Below are positions 49,725 through 61,690 of a DNA stretch of 64,000 nt, in pieces. How positions within the stretch are numbered: the first letter of the stretch is position 1; the number at the start of each line of letters is the position of its first letter. The position numbers and the translations under genes were made by a program. Origin of the DNA: Sialis fuliginosa (Eukaryota; Arthropoda; Insecta; Megaloptera; Sialidae); assembly GCA_961205875.1 (NCBI GenBank), contig OY540810.1, positions 4,774,001 to 4,838,000 of the forward strand, given 5' to 3'. The notes beneath the pieces were generated by a model that was not told the origin of the DNA, did not search any database, and saw only the letters and a list, made by a program, of their open reading frames with translations.

Positions 49725-52075
49725 CTGTACATACGGTTTGATTATAAATTTTACCTGTTTGGCGACATAGTTTTTACAGAGTCGTACTTACACAAAAAAA
49801 CTTTTGGTTCCATTGACAAGGAGTTAGGTTAGGTCATCATAATAATGTGAGAACTTTTTTTGCTCTTCAGTGCCAAAAAAAGTTTTAAAGTACACATCTG
49901 TCTAGTTCTCCCATTCTCCCCTAGTTGTCTAATTTACCTACTATTTTGCCACTGTCCCTTACGAAGTCCCCTACTAGCACCTGATGTTTATAACTACGGA
50001 CCTGTTTTATAACAATTTTAAATCATTGTGATAAATTGTTTAGTAGATACAGTTCTTAACGTAAAATATATCCAAAACAATATAATTTTCATAGAAAATA
50101 TATTACATTCACTCATGTTTTTTTTTTTAAATCTGTGAGTAATTTGTTGTTTAACTTTTTCTATATAAATATCTGACTTCAATTTAATTTATCATAAGAA
50201 ATTTTCTAAACTAACAGATATTGATCAAAGATGACGTTATTTTTGGTAGGTAAAACCAAAGTTTTAAATTCATTTAAAAGTAGATTCAAGTTTAATTAAA
50301 TTAGATTCTACTTCTGCAATTCTGTGGACTTAAAAAACAATTGCAATATTAATTAACCCACTTGCTCATCGGATATCGGTATTTTTAAGTAAATACTTTA
50401 CTTAAAGCACTATAATTAATAAATTATTCGTAGAAATGATTTAAAACATTAATATAATAAACATTTAAAAATTATTCCAAATTTGATTACAATGTCGCCA
50501 AATAGGATACCTACATTTATAGTTATCCACCCGGTATATCTTCAAAGTATTTTCAATAATTACATAAATAATATATGCGTTTATTTTTATAAATCATAAA
50601 AATGGCGCAATGAAATAAAAATAAAATCTTGATTATAAAATTTATCAAACATTTTCTTTTAAATATATCGCATACATATAATGCCAGCGTTTTATAAATA
50701 AGCTATTCATATGTAAGATATAAAAAGTTATAAAGAAAAAACATGAGGCGTATAATATTATAACAATATACTACATATCAGAAAAATTATAGTTTACGTA
50801 CACATACGTTATGCTTTATTCAATGCACCCCCTTTCTATAGAATCCTGATTTGTTGAATAGAAATTAACAGAATAGGCGTTTATGTACCTACGTTATGTA
50901 CGTATTATAAAACGCAGTCAAATGTTCGTTACTGAATAGTTTTTTGTAGAAGCAGAAGCCGCCTAGATTATAGTCATTAGCGATTCAGAATGTTATCTTG
51001 CCATATGTTCATATTGGTATGCTTTGATAATGCAAATGTGAACATGCGTTCATAAATTTATTTAATTAATTGATTAAATTCTTTCCGAGTTATTTATTCA
51101 TTAATAATTAAACTCCATTATTTTTTTACATTATGCTTAGATGCAACTTCATGAATAGAAAATTTAAATAATATTTCATGTTTTCTTCATACAACAAAAT
51201 TTGTGAACAGAAAATCAAGTAAGTATATTATTGTTGTAGAAAATTACATTTACACAAATATCTCACTTACATTTACAGATATTTGACTTAAATTGATATA
51301 TTCTGACATTAACATACTTCTGAGTTCTACCGGAAATTTAAAAAATAATATAATATGTTATCAGATGCCATAAATTATCGTAGAATCTACAAATGTTATA
51401 CATCGACAATATTATATTATAAAATGGTTTTTTTTTCACACATAAATATTTTTAGCAATTTGTCCTATAGTTTCGCACATGAGAATCTGGATAATAAAAA
51501 TAAACAGTTGTTGTCAAATAGACATACGAAATAAAATACGAACACAAGTTTTATCTTGCTTTAACATAATTGAAAAGAACCGCTCAAGAATAAGGCAGTA
51601 TATCAAAAACAATAAACGAATTACGGAAAGAACAGTGACCGAGTTTTTCGGACATTCGTATGTTGGTAGTAGTGTTTGTTTCAAGTTGGCAACATCGAAG
51701 AGTGTTGCCAACTTCGAGATAAGAAAACCAACAGGCCAATGATCACTCACCCGAGAAACTTCACCATAAAAATTGTTTATCATGATTTATTTGCTGTATC
51801 TTGAGCGCGTGATTTTTTTACGATGTGTTTTAATATGTGTGAGAAATGTTGGTGCTTGGAGCATGAACACACACACATCACATTTTACAATGATGGCTTT
51901 GTTTACGATTGCGCGTGCATATATCATAATTCTTCTTTACATAAAATAGTAGCGATCATTATTCAAATAAAGCATATTTATCATCAGAATTAACATTATA
52001 TTTAATCTTCTAAAGTTTCAGTTTTATGTTGGATTTTTATAAAAACTTTCTTTAAGTTTACGTATAGAATTTATC
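49725..52075. other. AT-rich interval, no gene recognised
   Basis: Overlapping frames on both strands at 51479-51783 (87 and 89 codons) share a modestly GC-richer patch. Neither shows a recognisable domain. A run of alternating AC lies near 51868-51878. Confidence 0.4.
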
Positions 52076-52080
52076 AAATA

Positions 52081-52676
52081 GGGTCGATCGGGTTAATATG
52101 AAACGCCAAAAAAATGGGGTAAAAGTGAAACAAGCTTGCAACTAAAAAACTAATTTGTTTATAGGAGAATTATAAAAACTGACATCATCATTAAATGTTT
52201 GTTAAAGTGACCTGAAAATGTGAATCGCCTAATAAGTGATGTGTCACCCCTACAGATTTCCCTGTTAGTCGATGTCAAAACGTGTGAATTAAATTTTATT
52301 TCTTTGCACATAACTTTCTGTATAGCTTAGATATTAATTAAAGTTACAATTTCACATTGATATGCCACAAAGAAGATAAATCAAAGTTGCCTTTGTAGCT
52401 TTTCTTTTAATTTTTCGAGAAATATTTTCCATTAGAGGCCTGTTTCACTTTTTCCCTTACCTGTTTCACTTTTTCCCAAATTAGAGGTTAAAAATGAAAC
52501 ACACTTTTTTCATTTTAAAAGTCCGTGTTGTATCGTACAATTGAAATGACGCAAGTATTTAAAATGGTTATTCATAAGCGCATCTAGTAGAAAAAATTAA
52601 AGTATGAATTTGTATCGTTAACTGTCAAAAAACATGAAAGATTTGTATTTTGTTTCACTTTTACCCCAGTTGACCC
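52081..52676. mobile_element. TA-flanked inverted-repeat element
   Basis: The left end GGGTCGATCGGGTTAATATG and the right end, reversed, GGGTCAACTGGGGTAAAAGT, both lead into GTGAAACA or TGAAAC. TA flanks both sides (52079-52080 and 52677-52678). Inside, CTGTTTCACTTTTTCCC occurs twice in tandem (52439 and 52461), and GGGGTAAAAGTGAAACA occurs near both ends. 596 bp, no transposase. Confidence 0.75.
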
Positions 52677-52729
52677 TAAAGACTTTTTATAATGTATAAA
52701 GTATTGTAATAATGAAACGGTTCGAACTT

Positions 52730-52960
52730 GAAATTTCAACGAAATTAAACGTTTCGAGGGTTCCTGACTCGAGTATGACCATAATAACATATGCGAGTCT
52801 GTCTGACAGTCTGTGAACGTTCTTCAATCAAAACAGCGAAACTCACAAACATGAAATTTGAAACTCGAAGTTCTGGTATACAGTAGATGTGCACATTCAT
52901 TTTATTTTTGAAGTGCATCAGTATACTGGAAAGGGATGTTTACTCATGCCAATTTTTTGT
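52730..52960. repeat. Probable dispersed-repeat tail
   Basis: ACGTTTCGAGGGTTCCTGAC, GCGAGTCTGTCTGACAGTCT and AAACATGAAATTTGAAACTC have the style of insect retroelement 3' regions. It stands out from its AT-rich surroundings, but no second copy is in the window. Confidence 0.3.
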
Positions 52961-55640
52961 AATTAATTTTAAAACTGTGTGTAACCGAAAAAATTTTTTT
53001 GTTTACAAAAGTTGTTTAAGAATTTTTTAAATATTATTTATGAAAAAGTTCATAAAATATAAAAAAATATAAATCAAAATTGTATAGAATATAGAAATGT
53101 TCCAACGATATTTTCGTTTTTTCTAGATACGCTTTTGTATATTAATTTATTAACGCAAAAAAAAGTCTTGTGTTGGCCACAGCAGTTAAATGTTCTCATA
53201 ATGAAGTTATTTTTAAACTTTACGATAACTAGTAAGCCATGCATTTTATATAAAATCAATAAAGTGCTTTAAATAGAATATCTAAACATAATATAACCTA
53301 ACGTGGGTTTTTCTCGTACAATATTTACTCATGCCAATAATTGCCCAGAATAAACTAATGCTTGAAAATTCCTATAAATACCGACGCTGGCAAACTAATA
53401 CTTACACGTTTAAAGGTAGCAAAGATATTAATTCGCGTAGAAAATCCAGCACACAAATTATCTCATTCAACTTAAATCTCGCCATCTTATAAACTACTCT
53501 CTGTTTTAATAGACGGACTTATCGTTGTGCATGGAAAATGCAGTTCCACTTGACGTGTAGCTCGTACAAGAGAGCTCATAGATCAACTGCAAAGCTAAGC
53601 TATTCTCAACCAGTCTCAGCTCGACAACGTACTCGACTCGATATCGCGTACACACAACACACGCAATGTCAGTGCTTCTCAAACAATTGTTCGTTTAAAT
53701 TTATAGTTCATGTGTGATTTAAAAATAAATTCAAATAAATATCTAACTTCAGTTACAATTTTTACCTAAATTATATGATTAAAAAATTGAAAATTAAGAC
53801 AGTCAATATTTCTCTCAGAAAAATATGAATTAAGTAGTAAAAAGGCCTACAGAAATTAAGTTTTGTTCATTTATTTTAAAAACAATACTTCGACCGAAAT
53901 TAATGCGCTAAAATGTACCTATATCTACTCCAACTTATTACTCAAATTAAAGACTTGAGTCTTTTCAAAGAACTATAATACGTATCTAATGTTTGTAAAA
54001 AATAGAATATATACAGAACTATCAACAAACACAGATAGCCAATCAGAACGCGAGACAAGAAGATCCATGACTCCTATTATCTATCTCTGGAACTTTTAAA
54101 CATTGAGCGAGCATTTCAGTTTATTATGGTTAGAAATTGTCTTAAAGAAGCTTTAATCAGTTTAAGTTAATTAGTTTATTAAGAAATCAACAGTAAATTT
54201 TAATCTTTAAAGAGAAAAATATACGTTTGTAAGCAATGTTGTACAAATGTAATTTTCAGGATTATGAGCAAATAAACAATATATAATTATAAAGTGTATC
54301 AGGATTCACTATACTCCTCCCCCTCCCAAATTCTAGTGCCACCCCCCACCCCACACTACGACGAAGGGGGAATTTGATTAATTCTGAATTTTAATTTTAT
54401 AATACATATTACCGTAAGCTCCACAGGTGTGGAGGGGTTACCATCTCCATTTCCATACATCTAAATGAAAATTTTCTAATGTCATCTGTACAATCTGTCA
54501 AGTAAAAGAGTGTTTTTTGTCCAGAATTATTTTTCAAATTAGTTAAAAGAAGAATTGGAAGCTCATTTCGTTATTGTAGTTCCTTTATATGTACAATACA
54601 AAAAATAATACAAAACGGAATCAAAGTTTGCATATTGAAGGGGTATAAATCCTTTAACTGCTTTGCGGTCAAGCAAAGTTTGAGCATCATTATGTTTGCA
54701 ACATTCTCGACTTAGTAGTGCAGCCAGTACAAAATAAAGGCCATGTAAGCTATCATGATAAGACTTTATCCTTATCGTTAATCGTCTTGGCGTCTTTCTT
54801 CGATGTCCCTCGGGAATTACACTATATAGGGATTTGCAGGAGTAGAGAGGCAAAGAGAAGTCTGTAGAAAGATGGAATGGGAAGACGACTTTGCTGTTCG
54901 ATCCAAGCTATCGCATAATTGAAGATTTTGCAAATTGCTTTGTTAATTAGTAGCAATTAATTTGGATCTTGTAATTGGGAAGTATTAATCAATATATTGT
55001 ATGCGAGGTTGATTGATTTGAAGGTTTATGTTGATGTATTAGTTTTTAAAATTAAATTTATAGTTCACTAAACAATGTTAAGCTTCAAATGGTGTAATTA
55101 ATTTGATGTTTGTTTTTTTTAGGAGGAGATTAAAAACAGACACATGTTTTTGTACATAAAGCCTATTTTCTATCAAACTGAAAACAATAGAACCAAGAAG
55201 CATTTTATTGAAATTAAAACCTTTATTTTTAATCGGAAATACCTAATCAAGCTTTTGTCGTTTGCAATCAAAAATAATGTATATTTCAAGTTATTTCCTA
55301 CATTATAAGACCCAATTGGATGCTGAAAGGGGTAAATTTTATTTACATTAAGTACTTTTAACGACGTTATCATTTATTTCGATAAGGATTAATGTTTTAT
55401 AAGTCATAAGTCCACATAAACAGAACTCAAACATTTTAAATTTTCTTCGTAACATAAAAGCACTCATTCTGGCTTAAATATAAAAGTTAGATATATGGTA
55501 TCACGGACTTTATTTTAGAACCTTTGATTCTGCACAGTTCTTTATTACATTATTTTGTTCAATATTTAACGGTTTAGGCAGTGTATTGCAAAAGAGCGCG
55601 CTGGCGATAAACTTTTTTCCAACTTGATTTACTTTTATCG
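52961..55640. other. AT-rich interval, no gene recognised
   Basis: A GC-richer patch at 53520-53670 and a C-rich run at 54315-54360 (ACCCCCCACCCC) are visible. A 96-codon minus-strand frame at 54563-54853 shows no recognisable domain. Nothing further is called. Confidence 0.4.
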
Positions 55641-55654
55641 TCACTGCTTATTCC

Positions 55655-55805
55655 TTATGTTATCTAACGTAACAAAATATAGCCTATAACCTGGCCAGAG
55701 AGCGAACCGAAATTTAAAAAAAAAACACGTAAATCAGATAAGTGGTTATCGAGTGATAAGCGCACTAACGGACAGACAGACAGGCAGAGAGAGTTTTATA
55801 TATTA
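55655..55805. mobile_element. Non-LTR retroelement 3' tail fragment
   Basis: CTGGCCAGAGAGCGAACCGA, GTTATCGAGTGATAAGCGCA and ACGGACAGACAGACAGGCAG, followed by TTTTATATATTAGATAT, is a typical arrangement for the 3' end of insect CR1/RTE-like elements. No open frame is present. Confidence 0.5.
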
Positions 55806-56042
55806 GATATATAATTTATCAATATATAACTGTATATTTTTGGTTTATGTGATAATAAACCTCTCATGAATACTTTTATTTTTCGAACATCTTATACGAC
55901 AGTTCCGAGTGAAGATAAGAATGCTATTGACAGTTTGAGCATATAGAGTAGTTTGATTGAAAGATTTACTTAAAAATGTGACAACTGTCAACACTCATCA
56001 TATCTGGAGAAAAATAACTTTTACCTGTGATATAGAACATAG

Positions 56043-56135
56043 TTGTCCAACCTTTTGAACCTTGTGGGCCGCATAGCAGAAATTTTATAAAATTTAATTT
56101 ACTAAGGGCCGCAGGCCAGAATATAAAAACTGAGA
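56043..56135. mobile_element. hAT-like terminal fragment
   Basis: GTTGTCCAACCTTTTGAACC, TTGTGGGCCGCATAGCAG and GGGCCGCAGGCCAGAAT resemble ends of small hAT derivatives. The opposite end and target duplications were not found. Confidence 0.4.
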
Positions 56136-56553
56136 ACATTATATAAATAATAAATAATTATAATAGTCACATAAAATCTAAAAATAGGAAATGATAAAAA
56201 AAACTCATCAAAAACTAGAATACATTTTCTATGAATTAATTAAATTTATATGATAAATGAAAATTATAAATTGTTTACATTTAATATATTATTTAATTTT
56301 AAACTTTAGCAATAATAATTTATAGTTAATTAAATGAACTACTTAATATAATTATAATATTGTAAAGAACAAAGTGTAAAACAGAATGATCAAAATGATT
56401 TTATAAAACAAAAGCAATTAAATATATTGCCTTTAGATGAGATTGAAATACTGAATAGCTTTCACTTTAATGAACGTTTTATCAATAGACAAAAGGACAA
56501 GTTAGTTCTTGTTAAGAATAAAATTACATCTTATGAAACTAATATATTTATTA

Positions 56554-56896
56554 GGCTGTTTTTCCACACCGGCAAAACTGGTGCCATTACTGGTAAAGGC
56601 ACCGGCACCGGCCATGGCTCTTTTCCCACACACCGGCATTCTCAGTGCCGGTGCATTTGAGTTCTAACTGTGGTGACAGAAACATGTCTGCAGTGTTCAA
56701 TAAGCGTTACCTTCTTAGGTTATTATACCTCAGAAGGAAGTATATAAATCACAAATATAAAAAGGCAGTATTGGGCACATCCTCTGTTGACTGTAAGGTA
56801 TTTATCCGATTGTCGAGTTTAACACAGGCAAATTAACCGGGCCAGTCTACGTGGAAAAGCTCTGATTTGATTACATTGCAACCGACGCCGTTTTTA
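56554..56896. mobile_element. Second copy of the CCGG-rich Harbinger-like MITE, truncated
   Basis: It is inverted relative to 12251-12741. It begins GGCTGTTTTTCCACACCGGC after TTA (56551-56553), shares the interior (ACATGTCTGCAGTGTTCAAT and CCTCTGTTGACTGTAAGGTA) and breaks off after GATTACATTGCAACCGACGC. The last 45 or so bases of the end are missing and repeat S begins at the break, so the distal TTA is lost. Confidence 0.8.
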
Positions 56897-57145
56897 TTGT
56901 TTTTTTTTCGGTCCCATTGGTCTATGTTTTAGCTTTAGATCAGAAGTTAATTGTCCTAAAATTTCAGACTCGTAGATCAAACGGCGCAAACCGAGTCTTT
57001 TTCCTATTTGATTAACATGGAAAAAAAATAATTTTTTACTTATGAGTGAATAGCTCGTTGCAAAATTTAATTATTTTAATTTCTTATAGCAGTTTAATTA
57101 TCAGATAATTAAATTTCCTACAATAAAGATCAAAAACGAATAGTA
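56897..57145 (-). repeat. Dispersed repeat S, copy 2
   Basis: It is the reverse complement of 27200-27460: TTCGGTCCCATTGGTCTATG, TTTTAGCTTTAGATCAGAAG, TGAATAGCTCGTTGCAAAAT and AATTTCTTATAGCAG match copy 1. Its insertion or a deletion appears to have removed the end of the MITE at 56554. Confidence 0.65.
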
Positions 57146-57407
57146 GCTATTATAATGACTTTCATTTGTTATTTTTGGAGAGAAGATCGGTAAAATAGAC
57201 AGTTTATCAGTATTTTATCCGGGATTGATAATGGTGATGTCAAAAAAAAAACAATTAAATTCATGTTTAATCTTTCAGAAATATATTAAATAGTGCTCTC
57301 TACGACCTAACGTTTTTTCTTTTTTTCACTTGCGACAGTAAGAAAGCAATTGCTAATAGTTCATCCTTGTTTATGTTGTCTTTCTCACTAACATTACTGA
57401 ACTCAGC

Positions 57408-57452
57408 TTGTCAGGTTCCTTGATCCGGTAACCGCGTCAGGGAACCTGACAA
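57408..57452. repeat. Perfect 12-bp inverted repeat with 21-nt loop
   Basis: TTGTCAGGTTCC (57408-57419) and GGAACCTGACAA (57441-57452) are exact complements around a GC-rich loop containing CCGGTAACCGCG. A further GGTTCC occurs just downstream at about 57475. Function unknown; it could be the end of an eroded repeat. Confidence 0.6.
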
Positions 57453-58448
57453 CCGGACGTGTACGGTTCCTTTAAGTTGATATATTACACTAATTGTTAA
57501 TATTTAACAGAAATTTAAATATTCTAAAATTGATTTAAAAAATGAATGAGTCTGCAATTACGTTACAGTAATATTTAGAATAATTAAATATTATTGTAGT
57601 TTAATAGAATTTATAATAGAATATCAAATAATTTTAAAATGTAATTAAAATCTATATAATATGTAAATTATGAAACTACAACATTTGAAAATGATTTTCT
57701 AATTATAATTTAATTAATTAATTTATTTTACTCGGCACAGTCCCCTTTTTAATGTTTGATATACATAACAATGCAAATATGCATTAACAGTTAGCTGAAC
57801 ACATGTGGGAAACTTAAAAAATATATTTACACAAAACCAGCACACGCGCGTAAAATCGAAAGGGGAGGATTTGAATTTGAATAAGAATTACTTTTATAAT
57901 TCAAACATGAGAGTGCATTCAAAAGTAATATTGAAAATAATTAAAAATAACGATTGTATATTTTACCATAGATTGTATAAGCATTTCGATGATTGCGGTC
58001 TGGTTATATTCATGGCAAGTCGGAAAAGGGGCTTGGATCAATACCGCAGTATAAAAAACATAATTTTTTTACTCGCAATCCGTTTTCTACAAGATAACAT
58101 TTTTATCAACTCTCATTTATATAAAGGTTTATTTTTTAAGTAGTCTATTTATAATGTAATGCGAAAGAAGCATGTTGGGAAGTTTTAACAAAATTAAGAA
58201 TATAGATAACAACCTCTCAACTCCTTTACGCAAATCCCTGAAGTGTCACCACCCACAGTTAAGAAACCACAGATCTACACAAAAATTATTTCTTTATTAT
58301 TAAACAACTATATTATATGTATTATATTGTTATATCTGAATTTATGAATATGACCATTTTATAACATATTAAATTTATAACATATTTTTAGTCAAATTTT
58401 AAAAATAAGAAAAATATTGTTCACTGATAATTTTATTTAAAAACTATA

Positions 58449-58478
58449 CTGAGGAGGGAACAGTTGTTTCCGAAACGT
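58449..58478 (+). ncRNA. Hammerhead-ribozyme-like motif 5
   Basis: CTGAGGA, GGGAAC, loop AGTT, GTTTCC, GAAACGT. Stem II is six pairs, one of them G-T. The core is intact in form (CTGANGA, GAAA). Stem I pairing with the flanks is weak, so it is probably an eroded copy. Confidence 0.45.
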
Positions 58479-58699
58479 ATGCTGTATGCTAATATATTTA
58501 TATACAATATAAATATATATAAAAAATAAAAATTTTAATACAAATAATGTTTTTATTGATTAAAAAACCTCAAATATTATATTTATGTATAAACAAAGCG
58601 TCGCCTGAATTTTTGTTGGTTACAAGTCTACTTTTGAACAAATATTGAGATAAGCAGAAAAAATTAATTTCCAATAAAAAAAGAACTACTTCTGCTGTA

Positions 58700-58895
58700 T
58701 TGTATATTGTCACTGATTATCACTGACATTGATCTACTCTGCGCTGTGAAATAGTGAAACGTAGACCACTGTTAATCAGTGGATAGTCACCGAACAAATC
58801 AGTGGATCATTGTTAAGAACTGGTATATATCACTGATTTTCAGTGACTAGTACGTTTGCTGAAGGAATCAGTGAAATTCTCATTGATTCAGTTTG
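58700..58895. repeat. Cluster of CACTGATT/AATCAGTG motifs
   Basis: CACTGATT, AATCAGTG or one-base variants of the octamer occur about eight times within 200 bp in both orientations, starting GTCACTGATTATCACTGA and finishing AATCAGTGAAATTC. This could be an eroded inverted-repeat element or a binding-site-like cluster. No gene is present. Confidence 0.4.
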
Positions 58896-58900
58896 AGAGA

Positions 58901-61680
58901 GTAGAAATATTTGCTTTTCAAGCTGTCAAAGTTCATTTACCACCAAACTAGTTTTGTGAACTTGTAACAAATACAAATATTTAGGTGACGAAATCTATAA
59001 ACTGTAACATAATAAACACATAAAATATAATATAGTATATTTTTAATAATCAACTAATTAAAGTCAATTGGAAAAAAAGTAAATATAAAAAATATATTAA
59101 ACCATACAAAATCCAGTAAATATGAAATACCAAGAAAATGTTATCTGTAAACAACCAATCCACACTAAAAACTACCACAACCCACACGTGTTTCTAAAAA
59201 AAACACACAGCAACAGAAGGAACAAGCAATGAAACCTAAGTAAATAAAACGAAATAGAATAATTTTATAACAAAACCTGGCACACAACGGTTGCCATGGG
59301 ACAATTAAAGGGAATGATCAGAGCGTTATTCAAAAAGTAACTCGTTTCAGCTTGTAAGACTTGTTCCACACTTCAGTTCCGTTTCCGGATCAGTTTTACA
59401 GCACCGCTGAGTGACATAAATTTGCCTGTGATAATGACCTTTGCTCCACACATACTAATACACAATGGAATATACACAAGTAGGGCTGATGTTGCTACAT
59501 GTTGCTCGACGGACAAACAAAACGTTTATGAAACCTGTGGATATCTTTTTGTTATTCTGCGAGTTGGTTTTTGTTTACGCTACTGTCTTTTGTTTTTATC
59601 TTCTACAATTTGGTGAAATATTGTTATCATTCATTATGTCTAATGTGGCAAATGGGTTGTATTAAATTAACATCTTGTTTTGATTTAATACTTATTTTTG
59701 TTGCGAACATATTATTTATCATAAATATATTGTATAAGTAGCAATCTTTTATAGTGAAATAATTTTAAGAAGAAATGTATTATATTATGCCATTTAATGA
59801 AGTAAATATCTTTTTGAACATTGCTATTAGAAATAAAAATTATTTAAACAAAAATTCTAAACCTTGGTGAAGTTATTTAACCAGGTGTTATTTTAAGAAA
59901 ATTTTTCAACTGCAAATACCTTTTTTTTTGTTTTTTTGCTCTACACATTTTTTATACATTTTTTTTTCTATTTGCAATTTTTCAACTACACAAATTAGCT
60001 TTCACAATTGCAGTTTTCTTTTTTGGAACTGTAGAAACAAGCTACAACTACACACTAAAATAACCCCTGTAGCTAACATAGTAAGTTTCTTTTAAAAAAA
60101 AGATCTCTGAATAGCACCCAAAGAGTTCTAGTTAACTCACTAAAAAACTATTTTTAAAGAGTTAAGTTGACAAAACTTAAAAAATATAAGTATAATAGAA
60201 CTCTATAAATCTTTGAATGCTATTAAGAACTCACATTTTTTTTAATGAAACTTCACACAGGTTTAATATTTAATTTATATTGTTTTTATTTCTGATAGTA
60301 ATGTTCGTAATTAAAAGCCAATACAGACTGCAATTTCATCGAAAAGGTTCTAAATAAAAAAAGTTTCATTATCTCTCATAATGTTTTTGTTACGGTAATA
60401 ATGTAATAAAATATGACACAGAAAAAGTCAATATGATTTGGCTGACATTACAAAGTGTTTTTGTATTGGAATAAAATAAACTGTTCTTAAATGATAAGTT
60501 ATATGATATAATAATACAATAAATAAAGAGACGTAAAATGAACGAGTGTTAAGGAGAAGAGACGACAAGCGAGTTTCAAGCAAACATAAATATAGCCCAG
60601 CACGACGAAAGTCAAACACATTTCTTCAAAGTTCTTAGTTCGAATCTTAGTGTAGTAAGCAAGAGATCACGTTTCTGACACTAAAATAAAAATAAAAACC
60701 AGTAGGGTGAGGTACGCATGACATTTAGTGCCAATTTCATATCGATGTAATCATAAAATATTTATTGGTCGTAAAGAAACGAAAATAAACAGCTTTCGTT
60801 TCTAACCTTTTGGTACTCGACTACTTTATTTAATAAAAATATATGTTACTGAAAATAATAAAATATTTAAAATTAATTATATTATTAAAAGCTGGGTATA
60901 TCTGTCAACAATTTTACAACAAAATTTCGTAATCACCCTTTCATTGGCCAATAGATAGATACTAAAGACGTTAATGTATTATGTACTTTTAGTTTTTTTT
61001 TTTAAATATAGTAATAGTATAGGAAATTATTATGAAAATTATTTCAACACGTACAGATAAACAAACTTTAATATACCAATAATATAATGAAACTTTTATG
61101 AATTATACAATTATATTTTAAGAATTTATTTATTTTCTTCAAAATATAACATGTAAATCTTTTTTTTCAAATATTTCTAATGTCTTATTCAAAACAAAAT
61201 ATAAAAACACTTGCACGTAAAATAAGTTTTTATATTCAGAGATAAAAAAATAACCGGAAACGGGTTAAGAATAGAGGATAATAAAAAAATATGGATTACG
61301 AGCATTCTGAAATGGAATTCGTGTGTGACAAGGCGAGATAAAAAGAGAAAGATATAAATGTGCATTACTTAGTGATACTTTGTACCTAAAGCCACAATAG
61401 AATGAAATTCACGAATAAAAGTGGAACTTTTATAACCATATTTCCCTAAAAGTGTTTCACATTCAGCGATTTGTACCATACATTGTGATGATTGGTTGAT
61501 GAAACAGTTCCACAATATTGAATCATAGTAAATTTTATTGTGATATTTTTGTTAGAATGTATTAATTGAACTATCAATAATATAAAAATAATATACATTT
61601 GTAAATATATTTGAAAATTGTTTTCGAAACTTTAAATAAAATTAAATGCAATGTCGTTAGTACAAATATTATCAATAATA
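58901..61680. other. AT-rich intron of the cadherin gene, nothing further seen
   Basis: This follows the donor on the minus strand and is presumably intronic. It holds short overlapping open frames with no recognisable protein and homopolymer A/T runs (for example near 59920-59970). I found no cadherin motif and no repeat with clear ends. Confidence 0.5.
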
Positions 61681-61690
61681 TCTTACCTTT
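61681..61690 (-). other. Splice donor of the cadherin exon
   Basis: On the minus strand the exon reads ...GATTCTAAAG and is followed by GTAAGA, a near-consensus donor. The open frame continues about 38 codons past this point, but the sequence becomes AT-rich and loses cadherin character after the residues IDSKG. The exon therefore ends one base into a codon (phase 1). This donor is why the coding end is placed at 61687 and not at the later stop near 61574. Confidence 0.85.

Noticed and set aside
57805-58143. 112-codon plus-strand open frame
   Set aside because: The longest frame outside the cadherin exon, but it is AT-rich, Lys/Asn/Ile-dominated, has no domain that I recognise, and has no clear splice or promoter context.
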